Below are positions 12,387 through 28,123 of a DNA stretch of 64,000 nucleotides, one piece after another. Under the pieces are notes generated by a model. It saw nothing but the letters and a program-made list of their open reading frames with translations, was not told the DNA's origin and made no database searches. Position 1 is the first letter of the stretch; each line of letters starts with the position of its first letter. The position numbers were made by a program, and so were the translations under genes. Source of the stretch: Oryzias latipes (lineage: Eukaryota; Chordata; Actinopteri; Beloniformes; Adrianichthyidae); the NCBI RefSeq assembly GCF_002234675.1, contig NC_019869.2:15485015-15549014 (forward strand), read 5' to 3'.

Positions 12387-12440
12387 GTCTAGATGACCCG
12401 ACTCCCAATGTTATAGTGGCTAGGATAGCACAAGGGATAT

Positions 12441-13744
12441 GAAAGTTTAGATCATTCTAATGAGACATGGGTCTAAGAATTGGGTGATACGAGTGGTTCT
12501 ATAGGATTAAGGTAATTTAGTAAAGTTTGTTTTTCTCCACCCTTTTCCTGACACAAAGGTGTTCTTCAGCCTCATGAATGGATGGAAGACATTTTAATTT
12601 AGGATTTTCCCCCAAAAGAGATTCAAATTAATTTTTCTGTTGTCAAGTTCTTCTGCAGCGTCGTTCATGCAACAATGTTTTTTTTTTGATGACTTTAAAG
12701 ATTATACATTTTCCAATTTAAGAAAGCATGACAGCATGTTTTTAAGCAATCTTCTCTCCATTTATTTATCCACAGGAGAATCATGCTAATAAGAAATAAA
12801 TGTGCAAATACTGAAAAGCAAGATTGGTCAACCAAACAGAAGACAACAGCAAGAAAAAAAAAGAGTGGGATTGTATGGATGCTGCCTCAAGTACAACACT
12901 GCAAAGAGTTATTTCCTTAAAGCAGTCTACATTTAGATGTTCACAATGATAAAATGATTAAGATATTTTAAAGTTTTGGGGGATGACGTTTTGGTCAAAT
13001 GTGAGATGAGATTATGAGTTGTTTTTCTGAGTCCGGTAGTTCTTTCCATGTGGTTCTGGTTCTTAAATGATCTCCTGGATGAGTCCTCATCGAGTCCTTG
13101 CAGTCATGTTGGTTACTCAGTCTCTTTGAAGGTTCAGCAATGCTCCAGCTGTTCTACGTGTGATAAAAAACTCTTCCTGAGGATGTCTGGTCTGCCCTGT
13201 ACCTCCATGCTCAGGCCACTGGTTTATATTGTCACCAGACAGTCTGGAAATGTGACTCTACTCTACATCTCTGCTGCATGAACTCTGCATGTAGTTTGAG
13301 TGTGCAGCCAGGCCTTCTTTGCCCTCCTTTCTCTGCCTAACAATACAGCACAGCTGTTCCCCTGGCCCTGACATCTCTGCCCTCACCTCCTCTCTGCCTC
13401 TCCAGCTGCCCCTCCTTCATCTCACATAAAAAGAAAACACACAATCATTCAGCTGCAGAGAGCGGGCCGGCACGGACAGCGGCCGCTCCTGATTCTATTA
13501 ACTTGCATCTCCATTTCAGACAGGGAGCAGAGACCCTGGATCTCAGTCTCGCAGCTTCACACTCAATAAATCCACACAAATGAGCCGCAGAGCTGCACAG
13601 ACACCAGGCAAGATGTTTTTCTTGTGAAGCAGGAACTAATTGTTGAAGCCAGTTTCTTAAACAGACTGACTTTACAGCCATTTTTTTCTAAAACAAAAAG
13701 ATGTGTCATCTGCAAATGCAACCCCCCAGCAGCACAGAAGCAAG
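12441..13744. other. Non-coding DNA, no gene recognised
   Basis: No coding exon recognised. Around 13,300-13,460 the sequence is pyrimidine-rich (CCTCTCTGCC runs), which does not by itself indicate a gene. Confidence 0.45.
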
Positions 13745-13977
13745 CACAAGATCTGTTTTCCTGTTCTAGATGCTGCTGAGGCTCAGCGATGTTTATCAGT
13801 GCCTCATCATCATCATGACACTGTAGTATCACTGTCTGTCACAGAAAGGGAACGTGTGCAGTCACATCAAATCAATATGGCAATCAGTGGAAAATAATCA
13901 GAGGCAAAGGAACATTCACTGCTGCTTTTAAATGAACATGAAACCAGAAATCAGATCAATAACTTACTGTTGTTTTA
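13745..13977 (+). repeat. Directly repeated non-coding block, copy A
   Basis: This block aligns by eye with 21,405-21,660 in the same orientation. Shared strings include AGATCTGTTTT, CTCAGCGA, CATCATCATC, CACTGTAGTATCACTGTCTGTC (written here as overlapping parts CACTGTAGTATCAC and ATCACTGTCTGTC), CATCAAATC, CAGTGG, CATGAAACCAGA and AGATCAATAACTT. Identity looks like roughly three quarters. It shows no terminal repeats of a transposon and no long reading frame. It may be a duplicated conserved non-coding element or an unrecognised dispersed repeat. Confidence 0.7.
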
Positions 13978-15466
13978 TTACAATATAGATTTCATAATCA
14001 ACAAACTCTTAGGTCTGCTTGCTATTTTCTGTTCGGTGTTACTTAATCCGCAATGAAATGTGACAAAAAGGTATTCAATATTAAACAAGGATAAAATGCA
14101 GTTAAAAAGAACAAAGTTTATGCTGGCGTGATTTTTTTTCTTAGTTATTGACAAGGAGTCACTCAGGAAAAGCGACAGAAGCCGCGTCCACATTTCCAGA
14201 TGCTCTAAAACCAGCCAACATGATGGCATGAGGGTGTTGGAGTGCACATCACACAGATGGCACACGTCAAAGACCTTGAAGAGGTCAGAGAGAAACATAG
14301 GACTCAAAGAAATTATGCTGTTTTAAAAAAAGCTGAAAAACATTTCAGATTCAAGAACCTCTGTACTGTATATGAGACTTTGAATTCAAATTTATTTTCA
14401 AAAACGAATCCTAATTCTAATAATTAGTCCATCAAGTCTATTTCAATGAAGCGACGTTACAACAATGACAACACAGGTAAGACAACACCAAATCTGTAAG
14501 AATATGGGTAACAAGTAAAAGAAAAGGTATGTGCTCACTTCAAATAATGTTGGGCCATTTAAAAGATTTATTTTGATTTCTTCCAGTGTCGAAATGACTT
14601 TGCTGCAAATCTATTGTGTATGTGTTTGGCATGAATCATAGACTGACCTCTGGCTGACTGTTACTGTGAGCTGACAAGCTTTTTAGCTGAAAAAAACTTT
14701 AGAATTTCAGAAACAAAGATTTGTCAGTGGAGTGACATTAAAGGAAAGACCAATTCCAAGAATTAAAATGTTTATTGTGTTGCTCTTTGCCACTGAAACA
14801 GAGTGGTCGTTTTTACAGAGAGGATTGGGGCACCTTTAACTTCAGCAACACCAAGCTTTTGTTTTGTATTTGTTCTTGCATGTAGCAGTTTATTGCTTGT
14901 CATGTTTAATATGACGTGCCCTAATTCTTTTTTTTTGCAACTTTATCATGTCATTTTGTCTAATAAAGGGCAGCATGAACACTTTTCAGACAGAGGTTTA
15001 ACTATTATTAATCAACAAAATAATGAATAAAAAAATCCTAAAACAGATCCTTTAAATTTTTATGTTTTTGGAAAAATAAAATCACAGTACAGTTATGTAG
15101 AAATGTTAATTTTCATAGAAAAACACTCGTATTTTTAACACTTTAAGATCTTTCTCCTGAATTGATTCTTTCAGAATGAGTTAAATAGCATCTGAAATCT
15201 AGAGATAAGGATTTACTTTGGGTTCTTGAAAGAAGCACACACATGTTCTTTGCTGAAGATCAGCTCAGACAAAGCTCTACCACTTCCTTAGACACAGTGA
15301 CTCATTTTGCTTGAAGCCACCTGACAGCCAAAAAAGAGATGAATCTGTTCCCCATTGAGAGTGAAGGACTTGTCGTCACAGCTATGGAAGAAACTAAAAT
15401 CAAAGGAAGCAGAGATGTGTCAGAAATGTAAAATTGGAAACAGATTTCAGGCTGACATTTGAATGG
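13978..15466. other. Non-coding DNA, no gene recognised
   Basis: AT-rich, no exon or mobile-element structure that I can support. Confidence 0.5.
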
Positions 15467-15467
15467 G

Positions 15468-15883
15468 TTAGTTCAAAAGGGGCCCAAGTCCACAATTTTT
15501 CAAAACAGAGATATGATCTTCAAGGGAAAACTATCTGATTATGTGCAAAAAAGGTCCCAACATTTAAAATGCATTAAGTGCAAAATTCCTGGACTTGGGC
15601 CTCTCTTGCATGGGTTTTGCTTTATCCCATAGATGGCAGCACTAGTTATCCAATATGGCAGCACCCCTGTTTAATTCAAGAAGGGCCCAAGTCCAGAGAC
15701 TTTAGCTCGCTAGTCCTCTGAAATGACAAAAGTGAGTTGCTTTCATATTATAGCATTTATAAGCTACTGGTGCTAAATCTGGGTAAAGTATTAATCTTTT
15801 TGTGTAGCCTCCCTTTAAGCTATGCAATTAAAATCATTTCCTGGAAAAACAAACCTCTTGGACTTGGGCCCCTTTTGAACTAA
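15468..15883. mobile_element. Palindromic MITE with perfect 25-bp inverted termini and internal repeats
   Basis: The left terminus (15,468-15,492) and right terminus (15,859-15,883) are perfect 25-bp inverted repeats containing GTTCAAAAGGGGCCCAAGTC. Two more copies of the core GGGCCCAAGTCCA lie inside, one inverted near 15,591-15,602 and one direct near 15,684-15,698, so the 416-bp element is organised as two successive hairpin units. TA (or TTA/TAA) flanks both ends, which would fit a Tc1/mariner-type target. No coding capacity is visible. Confidence 0.8.
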
Positions 15884-18864
15884 CTGATTCCTTTGTAAGA
15901 CGTACATTAAAATGACGACACCGCATCCTGGGGGCTGCATGCCCTGTGGAGCAGACAACCATCTCAGCTCACAGTTAAAGTTGGTTTGTGGAGGACATAA
16001 GGGGCACGCTGGAACGTTTTTTTAAAGAAGATGAAGAAAAAAAGGCAGAAAGTGAGAAGAAGCTTTAGAAAGAAAGTAAGAGTCAGAAAGAGAACAGGGA
16101 GGTAAAATCTGAGCGTCACCCAAGAAACTGGAGAGATGGAGGGATAAAGGAGGAAAGAGGACAGAGGAGGGGGGCGGTCTATGACTCATACTGGAGATGA
16201 AGAGAAAGAATTCAAGCAGAGAAAATTTATGGGGAATGAAAGCTGCTGTAGAAGTAAATAAAAGTCTTGAGATGAGCAGAAGGAAAATGGAGGAAGAAGG
16301 AACGAGAAAAAGAGAATTATTATTCCCTCTGAGGGAGCTGGTGAAGGGTGGACGAGAAAACCAGGTGAGGTATATTGAGAAAAAGACAAATATTAATAGG
16401 ATATGATAGGAGGAGATGTGTCCTTAAGACAAGCACTGAGCCAACTTTTAATCGCAGCAACAGTTTCTCTGAATGTTAGTGTGCGACAATAGTTATAGAG
16501 TTGTGTAGGTTTGAAGGGATTCATAAAGACAAAAGGTGCAGGACCCTTCCAAAACACCTGTCTGTCCCTATAGAGCTGTATTAGTTTATGGTCATAAATC
16601 AATGTCCACAACTGTAACAAACTTTTGCATCTGTAAACAAAAGGAAAATATCTGTAGAAAAAAATGGTACAAGTGCGGAAAAATGTGGTGCCTTTCTGCA
16701 AAAATCATTTAGTTTGTGTGTACAAAAAAAAAATTGTCACTGTAAAAATATTTTTGCATTATAAAAACAGTTAAAAAATGTTTTGCAATCATGCAAAAAC
16801 TTCAGAAATATTTTTCACATCCTCAGATTAAATCAAATCGAACTTTATTTATAAAGCACTTTTCAGGCAACAGTAACGTAAAGTGGTTTACAGCCTTAAA
16901 AAAATTAAAAATGAAATTATAAAACACGCAGAATGCTGGAAAACTGGAAAATGAAATTGAATTGGAAGCCAAATAGACGTTAAAAGCGTTTGTAAAAACT
17001 CAAGTTACAACTTTAGACTTTTGACACAAATATTCAGTCTAAACCAATCAGCGCATTCTGTCTGCAAGTCACCCATCAGCCTGATGCCTCTCACTAGCCG
17101 GTCTGATTGCAAAATGTTACACTGATAAATAAAAAAGTATCGTTTAAATTATTTTAATTTGCTCTGCTTTTCAATTCTAAAACCTGGGATTACTCTCTCC
17201 TGTCTGTCACGTCATCTTCTCTTTTTGTTCATCAGTCATGATGGCAAACTAAATTAAAACAGATGCTTTTCATAATCACTTGCAGCAGATCTTTTAACGG
17301 TGTGATTTATCATACAACACAGTAATGTTAGAAGATGCAGCCATGTGGGACTTCAGTGCCTCTTTTCCATACATCATTTAGATGTCTTTGTTTGATTTTG
17401 AATTATTCTCAAGAAATGTGAGGGAAATGGACCGTTTTAGAATTGTAATGATATTTTCCTTCTTATCTGTGGATGTAAATAACCATTTATTGAAATAACC
17501 ATTTATTTCAAAGCAGCACAGAATCATTCTGAACAGGCCGGAAAAATGTGTTTTTTTAGGTAAAGGCCAAGGTGGGTGGTCCAAAATCAGAGTTCTAACT
17601 GAGTCAGTGACCCCTTCAGTATCTGTTTTCTCAGACCTCTGCAGTCAAGGCTCTGAATGGTAACAGGAAGTGTGTGCATACAATAATCATGTGCTAGACT
17701 GCATAAGTACTTTAATAATGACTGCAGTAGATTGTTCCCTCACTTCCCAGTTGATTTCCTTGCTTCAGAGGATCACGGAAAGCTGTCGTTACCGTTTGAG
17801 GCGTCGCCCCCTGGCTGTTCACAGGAGGTTTTAAGCTTACCTAAGTGTGGGGTTTTTGGTCAGTTCAGGCGGGAGTGGAAGAGTCTCTCCTCAAACGGCG
17901 TGTAGGTCAGGGGGGGGGTGAAAGTGGAAGCAAAGACGTCTGCAGTGAATCTGGTTCTTGGTGTTGGACCGGAGGACTCACTGCTGAACGGCTGACCTCT
18001 GAATTCAGGGCTTTTTCTGGAGCACAGATGGGAGGTGAGCCGGGGGAACAGGGGAGCACATTAAGCAGGTTACTTTGATCAATTTAATCCAGTTAATGTC
18101 TTGCTGAAAGCTGTTGAATGACTATTGTTAAAGAAATAGAAAAAAAAACATTTTTTTTTTGTCACTTCACTCGTTCTCATGGCAGAGTGAGTGCTGACTG
18201 AGGAAAAGCTCTTAAAAGTGTGACAGGGGTTGCTTGGAAGTTGTCATCATTGATTCAACGGCACATTTTACCATGAAAGAGAAAAGTGAAGGTGATAGGT
18301 TCAGTGAGGATCCAGAAATCAAGCTTCAAGTTTGACTGATTACACAGCATTTGCTTGAAAAATCCCAAATCAAAATATATTTCTATTAATTGTGGTATTT
18401 TCGTTGGATACATATCTGGATATTTAAAAGAAATATCAGAGAAATGTGCAGAAAAAAGAATAATTGGAACAGGTCAAAGGCTTTTCTGTAGCTCTGCACG
18501 GTGCAATTTCTGAATGACCTTCTGGCAAAAACAAACAGCATGGGTAACATCATGTGGTAACACACACTCAAAGGGACACAGTACGCCGTCCAGCAGCTTG
18601 TAGCGCCACAGAGCTCACAGTAAATGTCATAAGCATCGATCCCTGAGCTGCGTCCAGCAGAATCGATGCTGTTAGTTTTATGCTTCACAAGCCTCTAAGG
18701 CTGCATTAAGAATGCCCGCCAGGCCAGATTAAACCAAGCAAAACAGCTGCTGGTTAAAGCTTCACAAAGATGCTGGGCTCCTAAAAATCTGATAAACTTT
18801 TCTTCACATTATTTGACAGATTATATTTTTTTTCTCTTCATTTTGTATGATTTACCTCTGCAGA
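15884..18864. other. Non-coding DNA, minor repeat fragments
   Basis: No exon recognised. Around 16,826-16,890 a stretch containing ACTTTATTTATAAAGCACTTTTCA resembles the 3' end of a dispersed fish retroposon in minus orientation. A purine-rich GAAAG/GAGGA segment lies at 16,020-16,330; an open frame through it is compositional. Confidence 0.4.
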
Positions 18865-18995
18865 AGTTTGCAGGTTTGATTCCCGCCTGTCCTGCCCACT
18901 TCGACCTTGGACAAGATACTGAACTCTTCCAGTGGAAGGTTGGTGCCAGTGTTGGGTAGCGGCGCCACCATCAGTGTGTGAAAGTGTGTGTCACT
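18865..18995 (+). mobile_element. Degraded tRNA-derived SINE fragment (family 1)
   Basis: The segment contains a B-box-like GGTTTGATTCCCGCC, then TTGGACAAGATACTGAACTC, GGTTGGTGCCAGTGTTGGGTAGC and CCATCAGTGTGTGAA, matching in order the better-preserved SINE at 31,200-31,478. The 5' A-box portion and the 3' tail are missing or decayed. Confidence 0.7.
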
Positions 18996-19335
18996 TTTAA
19001 AGAGATCATTTCCCTTTTTTACTGTTAACAAAATAAAAGCATGTCTGAGAGCTCTATAAGTCTAAAACAATGTTTACTCTAAGTATGTGATGTGTGTTCA
19101 AGAGCACGCTAAAAACACGTTTTTGAACACACATTTAGCAGATGCTGTTTACATTGGCCAAGCAGGCAGGGGCTTCTTCTTTTTTTCTTTTTCTACTATT
19201 TACTAGTGCATGTCGGCCATTTGCATTTGGAAGAATCTTGGTTCCAGGGATCCAATAGGGATCTAGTCCAAATCTCGCAATTCTTTCTCCAGGCTTTTTC
19301 TCCAACAGCTGCATTCCAATAAATGAAAGACTTTG

Positions 19336-19640
19336 TCATATAATTCCATCCGGGCACAAACCACAAACTTTCATTTCTTCTTCATGATCAATTTTCAAAC
19401 AATTGGCACTTCTGTGAATGAAAGGGGGATGTCATCCATAGTCACTACCAAGTCAAATCAGAGTCCCTGATTGGTCAAAGTTTAGCCTGGTTTAACTTTC
19501 AAAGTTTTGTACATAAAGCATAAAATAAACGGTGGTAGAAACTTGAGTAGCGATGCTTAAACGCAAACGTTTTGAGCACGGAAGCCCAAAACGAACAATC
19601 ACGTGCGTAGACTTTTTATTTGAAGGTAGCACTCTGGGAA
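19336..19640. repeat. Dispersed repeat, second copy of the element at 63,317-64,000
   Basis: CATATAATTCCATCCGGGCACAAACCACA, TGATCAATTTTCAAAC, GCACTTC, CACTACCA, TGGTCAAAGTT and TTTTGTACA occur in the same order as at 63,317-63,880, where the copy is interrupted by a SINE. The downstream GGAAGCCCAAAACGA portion also matches the transposon at 1,219-1,855 in reverse. It is probably a fragment of that DNA transposon family. Confidence 0.65.
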
Positions 19641-21404
19641 AAAGTTGAATATGTAGTCACTCTTTTCAGAAAAGGAAATTGGCTTATTGTAGGCAATGAA
19701 GACATAAAATTCAGCTATATTTTGGAAAAGATTTAATGGGGGAACTCTATGCATCACACCCTAACCAGCTAATTAACTCTGAACACCTGCAAAGGTTTTC
19801 TGAACCTTTAAATTATGTGAACTTTGTGCGGTTGTTTTAGCGTTAGTTAGAAACATCTGCAACATTTTAGCTCTTTCAATTATTGATTTGCTTCTGTTCT
19901 ATCTGGACTTTTAATCTCATATTAAACTCTGATCTGTTCTTATTTATTTATTTTAATATTGAACTTTTCTCTCATCAACTTTTTATTTTTATTCTTTTCT
20001 GTAAAGTTTCTTATAATAGCTCCTTTCAGACCGGTTCTTGTCTAAATCACATGAGTGACAACACAGGAAAGTGTGTGACATTTATAGATCTAAAATTGTG
20101 TTTAGTTGTTTAAAACAGACTTTTAAAAAAAAGAAATTATGATCTTTTACTGGGTCCCCCCCCCTTTTTCCCACCCAAGTCTGTTCATGGAAACATGATG
20201 TGCATTCAAATCTCAAGAAAGGAAAACAGAGTTTACATCTGTTAAAGCTTTTTTAAGGTTTTTATATAACATCTGATCAATTGTTTTTCATGGAAATATT
20301 AATAAAATTGCCTAAAATGCTGATGAGAAAAGAGCAAATCTTTTAAAACAATATTTGTAAAACCAAAAAGATATACTTCAAAAATATTCTAAACAACGTT
20401 TACCTTCAAAACAATTTCAACAGAATAGAGGAATTGGGTTATGGTGATGGATCTTTCTATATTCTATAGATAAAGAGCGAAGATGAAATTAGTGAAACAC
20501 AACAGTGACAGATTTGGAGCCAGAATCCGTGTGTCTGTACTGTTTTCATGAAATCTGACAGCTTTTCTTTTGTTTTTTAGCCTCGTCAGAATAGCTGCTG
20601 TGATTCACAGCTGTGTGTCATCCTTCCGCTGCAGTCAGACTTCCACCAGCAGCGTGAACTATTTCAGAGAACGCTACTTCCCAGTGACGTCAGTGAATGG
20701 AATCAAAACCACCCCTAATCCTTTCACACATCTTCAGGGTCGATCAGAACACAGAATCAGAGAGTTTAGTTGATCAGAAAAATGAATTTCTTTATCAAAT
20801 CATTTAAAAAGCCAGAGATTATTACAGCTAAATCAAAGTTTAAAACTAATATATCCATAACACACCTCTTATAGAAATGCAGCATCCTAGCAAGGATTAC
20901 TCTGAAAGAATGACTACAAAAAATAAAATCTATTTACACAAAAAATCTAAAGTTGTGTGATTCTTCCACAGTTGTTTTTCCGTTTTGAGAAACAAAAAAG
21001 GATGTCCACAAATGCAACGACTTGTAATATAAGCAAAAAAAAATGTTTTTCAAAAAATGTCTTTTCTTAATTTTTTTTAAAATTACATTCTAAAAACAAC
21101 TATTTTTTGAAATAAATAATAAATATAAAAATTGTGATGACAAACTCTAATAGGAAATTCTTATTTTACTTAAAATAAATACCTGAAATCAACACAAAAA
21201 CTTGTTAAGCAACAAAAATATCAAATTAAAATTGATCCTGTAAAGAGAATTTGTGACTAATCCACAAATTTTAAATAAAAATCCATAAATTTGACCATCT
21301 TTAACAGAACGGTTGTTGGCATTAAGTTAAACATAACACCAAGTCTGACATCTTTTTCTTTCTTTTTCCTTTTAGAAAGCTGAAAAATTTGACTCCATTC
21401 CACG
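19641..21404. other. Non-coding DNA, no gene recognised
   Basis: AT-rich sequence; no convincing exon or mobile element. Confidence 0.5.
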
Positions 21405-21660
21405 AGATCTGTTTTTCCAGTTCTACTTAAAAGATGCTGAAAATGAGCCGCTGAGCCTCAGCGACGTTTATCTGAGCTTCATCATCATCGTCACACTGTA
21501 GTATCACTGTCTGTCTCGAAATGGCAAATGTAGAGTCGCATCAAATCGATGAAGTCATCAGTGGATAATGATCGCTTGCAAAGAAATGCGCTGAGCCGGC
21601 ACAAATGACATGGCTGCCATCTTTGAATGAGCATGAAACCAGATCAATAACTTGTTGTTT
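21405..21660 (+). repeat. Directly repeated non-coding block, copy B
   Basis: Second copy of the block at 13,745-13,977, about 7.7 kb away in the same orientation; see that entry for the shared strings. This copy is slightly longer because of small insertions (for example a segment around 21,590-21,625). Confidence 0.7.
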
Positions 21661-21743
21661 TTGTCTGCACAGCAGCAGCTCATCATAAAAACAAAAGAAT
21701 TAAATTTGAAGTGCATTTTATTCTTGCTGCTCATGCTCTTGGC

Positions 21744-22170
21744 TGTGGATCCTGCCTCTGGCTCGTCTCGCGGCCCCAGCCGTCTACCGACTCCATCTGG
21801 ATGAAGCTTGTCAGCTGGACTTTACACATGTAGTTGTAGAGTTAGACAAGTTAACTCTTCTCTATGAGTTCTGGCATTGCCTGTCCGTCCTGGGGGAGGA
21901 TCCCTCCTTCACGAGGACACCCCTGAGGTTTTCTTCTTTTTTTCCGGAATCTTTTTTTTTTGGAGGTTTTTATTACTGTGTAGGAGAGTCTAATGGCAGG
22001 GATGCCCGTTTAGTTTAGTTAGTTCAGTTTAGAATTTTCTGTTGAAATGTATGTATTCATGATCCTTTTTATTTTATGCTTTACCCAACATTTATCCGCA
22101 CAAACCCCATCGAGACGACTGTTGTTATTTTGGGCTATACAAATAGAATTGAATTGAATTGAAATTGAAT
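21744..22170 (+). mobile_element. Retroposon-like dispersed repeat ending in (GAATT)n
   Basis: This segment contains CCTGTCCGTCCTGGGGGAGGA, CCCTGAGG, a run of T-rich sequence and then GGGCTATACAAATAGAATTGAATTGAATTG. That organisation is typical of abundant fish retroposon 3' ends. A diverged copy lies near 38,600-38,780 (TTGGGCTACTTAAATAAAAATTGAAT) and an inverted 3' end near 49,198-49,240 (CAATTTTATTTGTATAGCC). No protein is encoded. Confidence 0.6.
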
Positions 22171-25739
<3,569 letters not shown>

Positions 25740-26885
25740 TTTTTATTGAAGAGATTTTTAAAATACAGAAGCTAACTTGCGAAACAAGGCTTTTTCTCTG
25801 CTGTCTGTCCAAACCTGTAAAGTCTCATATGGGAACTAAACCTGTCTTTCTAACAAGGTGGTGGTGGTGTGATGGTGTGGGACTAAAGGAGAAACTTGAA
25901 GAGCAGCAGGACAATGAATAAAATGGATCAATCTTCTTACTACAAATCCTCTCAATCCACATTTGGGTGCATGTTGACCCTGAATATTCTACATAAATGA
26001 TCAGATTTTATTTTATTGTTTTTCTTTATACCACAAGGTGATTCACTATGAAGAAATGTATCTAGCTTCCTGCAAACAAACTGATCCTCAATCTTCATTT
26101 TTAATTGAAGTCAGCCGCTTTAGCCTCTCGTAAAACATTACAGGCTTTGTGGGACTTGATTAAGAAGAAGAAACGTCCTGCACATCCTTATGCTAAAACA
26201 GACTGGCGCCTTCGACCTGCTTTTCACACATTGCATGTGTGGCACTGATATGATCCTAATGAACTGAGGCGTCTGGGTCTGCAGGAGTGCAGCACGGTCT
26301 GTACTCATTGCATGTTTTACAACCAAGTCTTATTTTAGCTCAGACGCCCTGTTCTGCCTCGCTGTTTGATGTATGACTTACGAACTATTCCCGTTTTCGT
26401 GCATTCATTGGGGTTTAAACCCGTTAAAAAATGTACGATTTCAGAGACACAAAATTAACCAAAATATACTGAAAATAGCCATTAACTTTAAAACTACATA
26501 CAGAACAAGCAAAAGATAAACGGTATTAATGCTGAAATTGGTTTTAGGAGCTTTAACGGTGCTGAAATTAGCAAGGAATGCTAATGTAAGAGCTTGCTGA
26601 AAAGAAGTAATATAAATAGAAATGCCAACATTAGCATATTAACCTTTAGCGGAATGCTAAAATCAATTTTGGGTGGTGAAAGAGGCGAATATGGTTGATA
26701 ATACATCAAACAGCTTAATAAAAGGAAAAACATTTTACTGGGTGGATGAAGTGCAGCTGATTGACCTGCTGACAGGAAGTCTTTGGCCTCAGATGTTTTT
26801 ATCACAATCTGCTCTGAAACTTAGTTGGAAATATTCCATTGACAAATTTTAACATCACAGTTCTTCAAAGATTAGCCTATTTTAG

Positions 26886-27355
26886 TCAGAATGCAATATT
26901 TTCATCCTGAATAGGACCTCCATTTAAACAGATTGACATTTTGTAATCTTCCAGTTTCACCTTCTTAAACGCTGTTCTGCTACAGGCCAGCTTCTGCAAA
27001 ACCCCATCCACTATTTTACGTCGTGCTGCAGCCAAGTCTACATCTTTCTGCTCCAGACAAGACAAGAATTTGATGCTTTTACGCTGAAGGGTAAGGAGTT
27101 CCTCAAGAAACTGCAGAACTGCAGGGAGGACCTTCCTCAAATGTTAGATTATAAATATTTTAATCTAAAACTAGACTGTACCTTCTGGATGATTGCAACA
27201 TAGAAAAGTAGCTCTGCTTTCACCGAGCGGCTTCGCTTCTTCCTTTGGTGTGTCACCATGACGACTGCTTCCAGAAGATGCTGCTTAAAATGGGTTTCAC
27301 CCAAAGCAGCAGTGCATGTAGACACTTCATCATCACTCAAGTAAGCAGATGTGCC
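26886..27355 (-). pseudogene. Unrecognised coding-like segment, possibly two exons or a decayed hAT-like relic
   Basis: On the minus strand a frame entering near 27,340 runs to a donor-like AAG|GTACAG (donor at about 27,180). It can continue in phase after an acceptor GAGGAAG near 27,130, reading LFYVAIIQK then VLPAVLQFLEELLTLQ, and ends with a stop at 26,886-26,888. The joined product of about 140 residues is rich in Leu, Lys and Glu, helical in character, with a segment LEQKDVDLAAARRKIVDGVL. I do not recognise it. The helix pattern loosely recalls the linker of hAT-derived zinc-finger proteins, but that is weak. The putative intron would be only about 50 bp and no ATG is seen at the start. 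It lies 0.8 kb beyond the sycp3 stop. Confidence 0.3.
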
Positions 27356-28123
27356 ATTAAAAAAGCAGGATTAGAGTTGAACAGGATGCTTTTCAGATGG
27401 AGGAGTCTCTCCTAAAATGCCTCTGACTCCAAACAGACTTGTCGGTTACATTCAAGCTTACACCATCCTAAAAAGGGTAGAATTTGATGTACTTTGTTGG
27501 ATTTTCCTCTCATTAACTGATCATTTTTCTACATTTCCGTTTTAAGGATCTTCTATCTGAATGACGTCTCCTTAGTCTCTTTTATTTTCTTCTTTTTCAT
27601 CACTTCTGTCTCATTTGGGATTCTAAATTGAATCCAAAGAATAGCTGCTCCATTTTTAAGGCTTAGTGCCAGGAATCAACTTGTCAGAAAGAAAGTCGTT
27701 TCATAAATCAGAGATCTTGTTTTCCTGGCTTTTAATGCACAGAAACTGTACTAAACATATTTCACAATTACAGAAAAAAAAGCTAAAACCATAAAAAGTA
27801 CCAATGAAATGTTTCAGAGTAAGGACAATCGGTTATATAAATAGAATATGTTAATATGTAATATACAGTTAAATAGAAAACATACAAACTAGGGGATTGT
27901 GAAATGAAACACAATTTCATCTGAACATGTCTGCTTTTCTGCAGCTTACAGGGTCAAACTGAGCATGCTCAGTGCAGCCTTCAGAATATTTACGAGATGA
28001 TGTGATAAAAAGGTCTACTGTGCAACGCAGGAGAAAAAAAAAAGAACCTGAGACAGTACTATGAACAACTCAGACTGGAGCAACATTTCTGTGTAACTTG
28101 TCCGTCACCGTGGTAACAGCCGT

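Larger units (their letters stand above)
11365..12440. mobile_element. piggyBac-like MITE, copy 2, split by a hAT insertion
   Basis: The left part (11,365-11,531: TTAACCCTTGTGCC...) and right part (12,387-12,440: ...TAGGATAGCACAAGGG) together reconstitute the same MITE found at 9,115, interrupted by an 855-bp hAT-type element with its own target-site duplication. The right terminus has decayed (GGGATAT instead of GGGTTAA). The MITE inserted first and the hAT element later. Confidence 0.85.
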
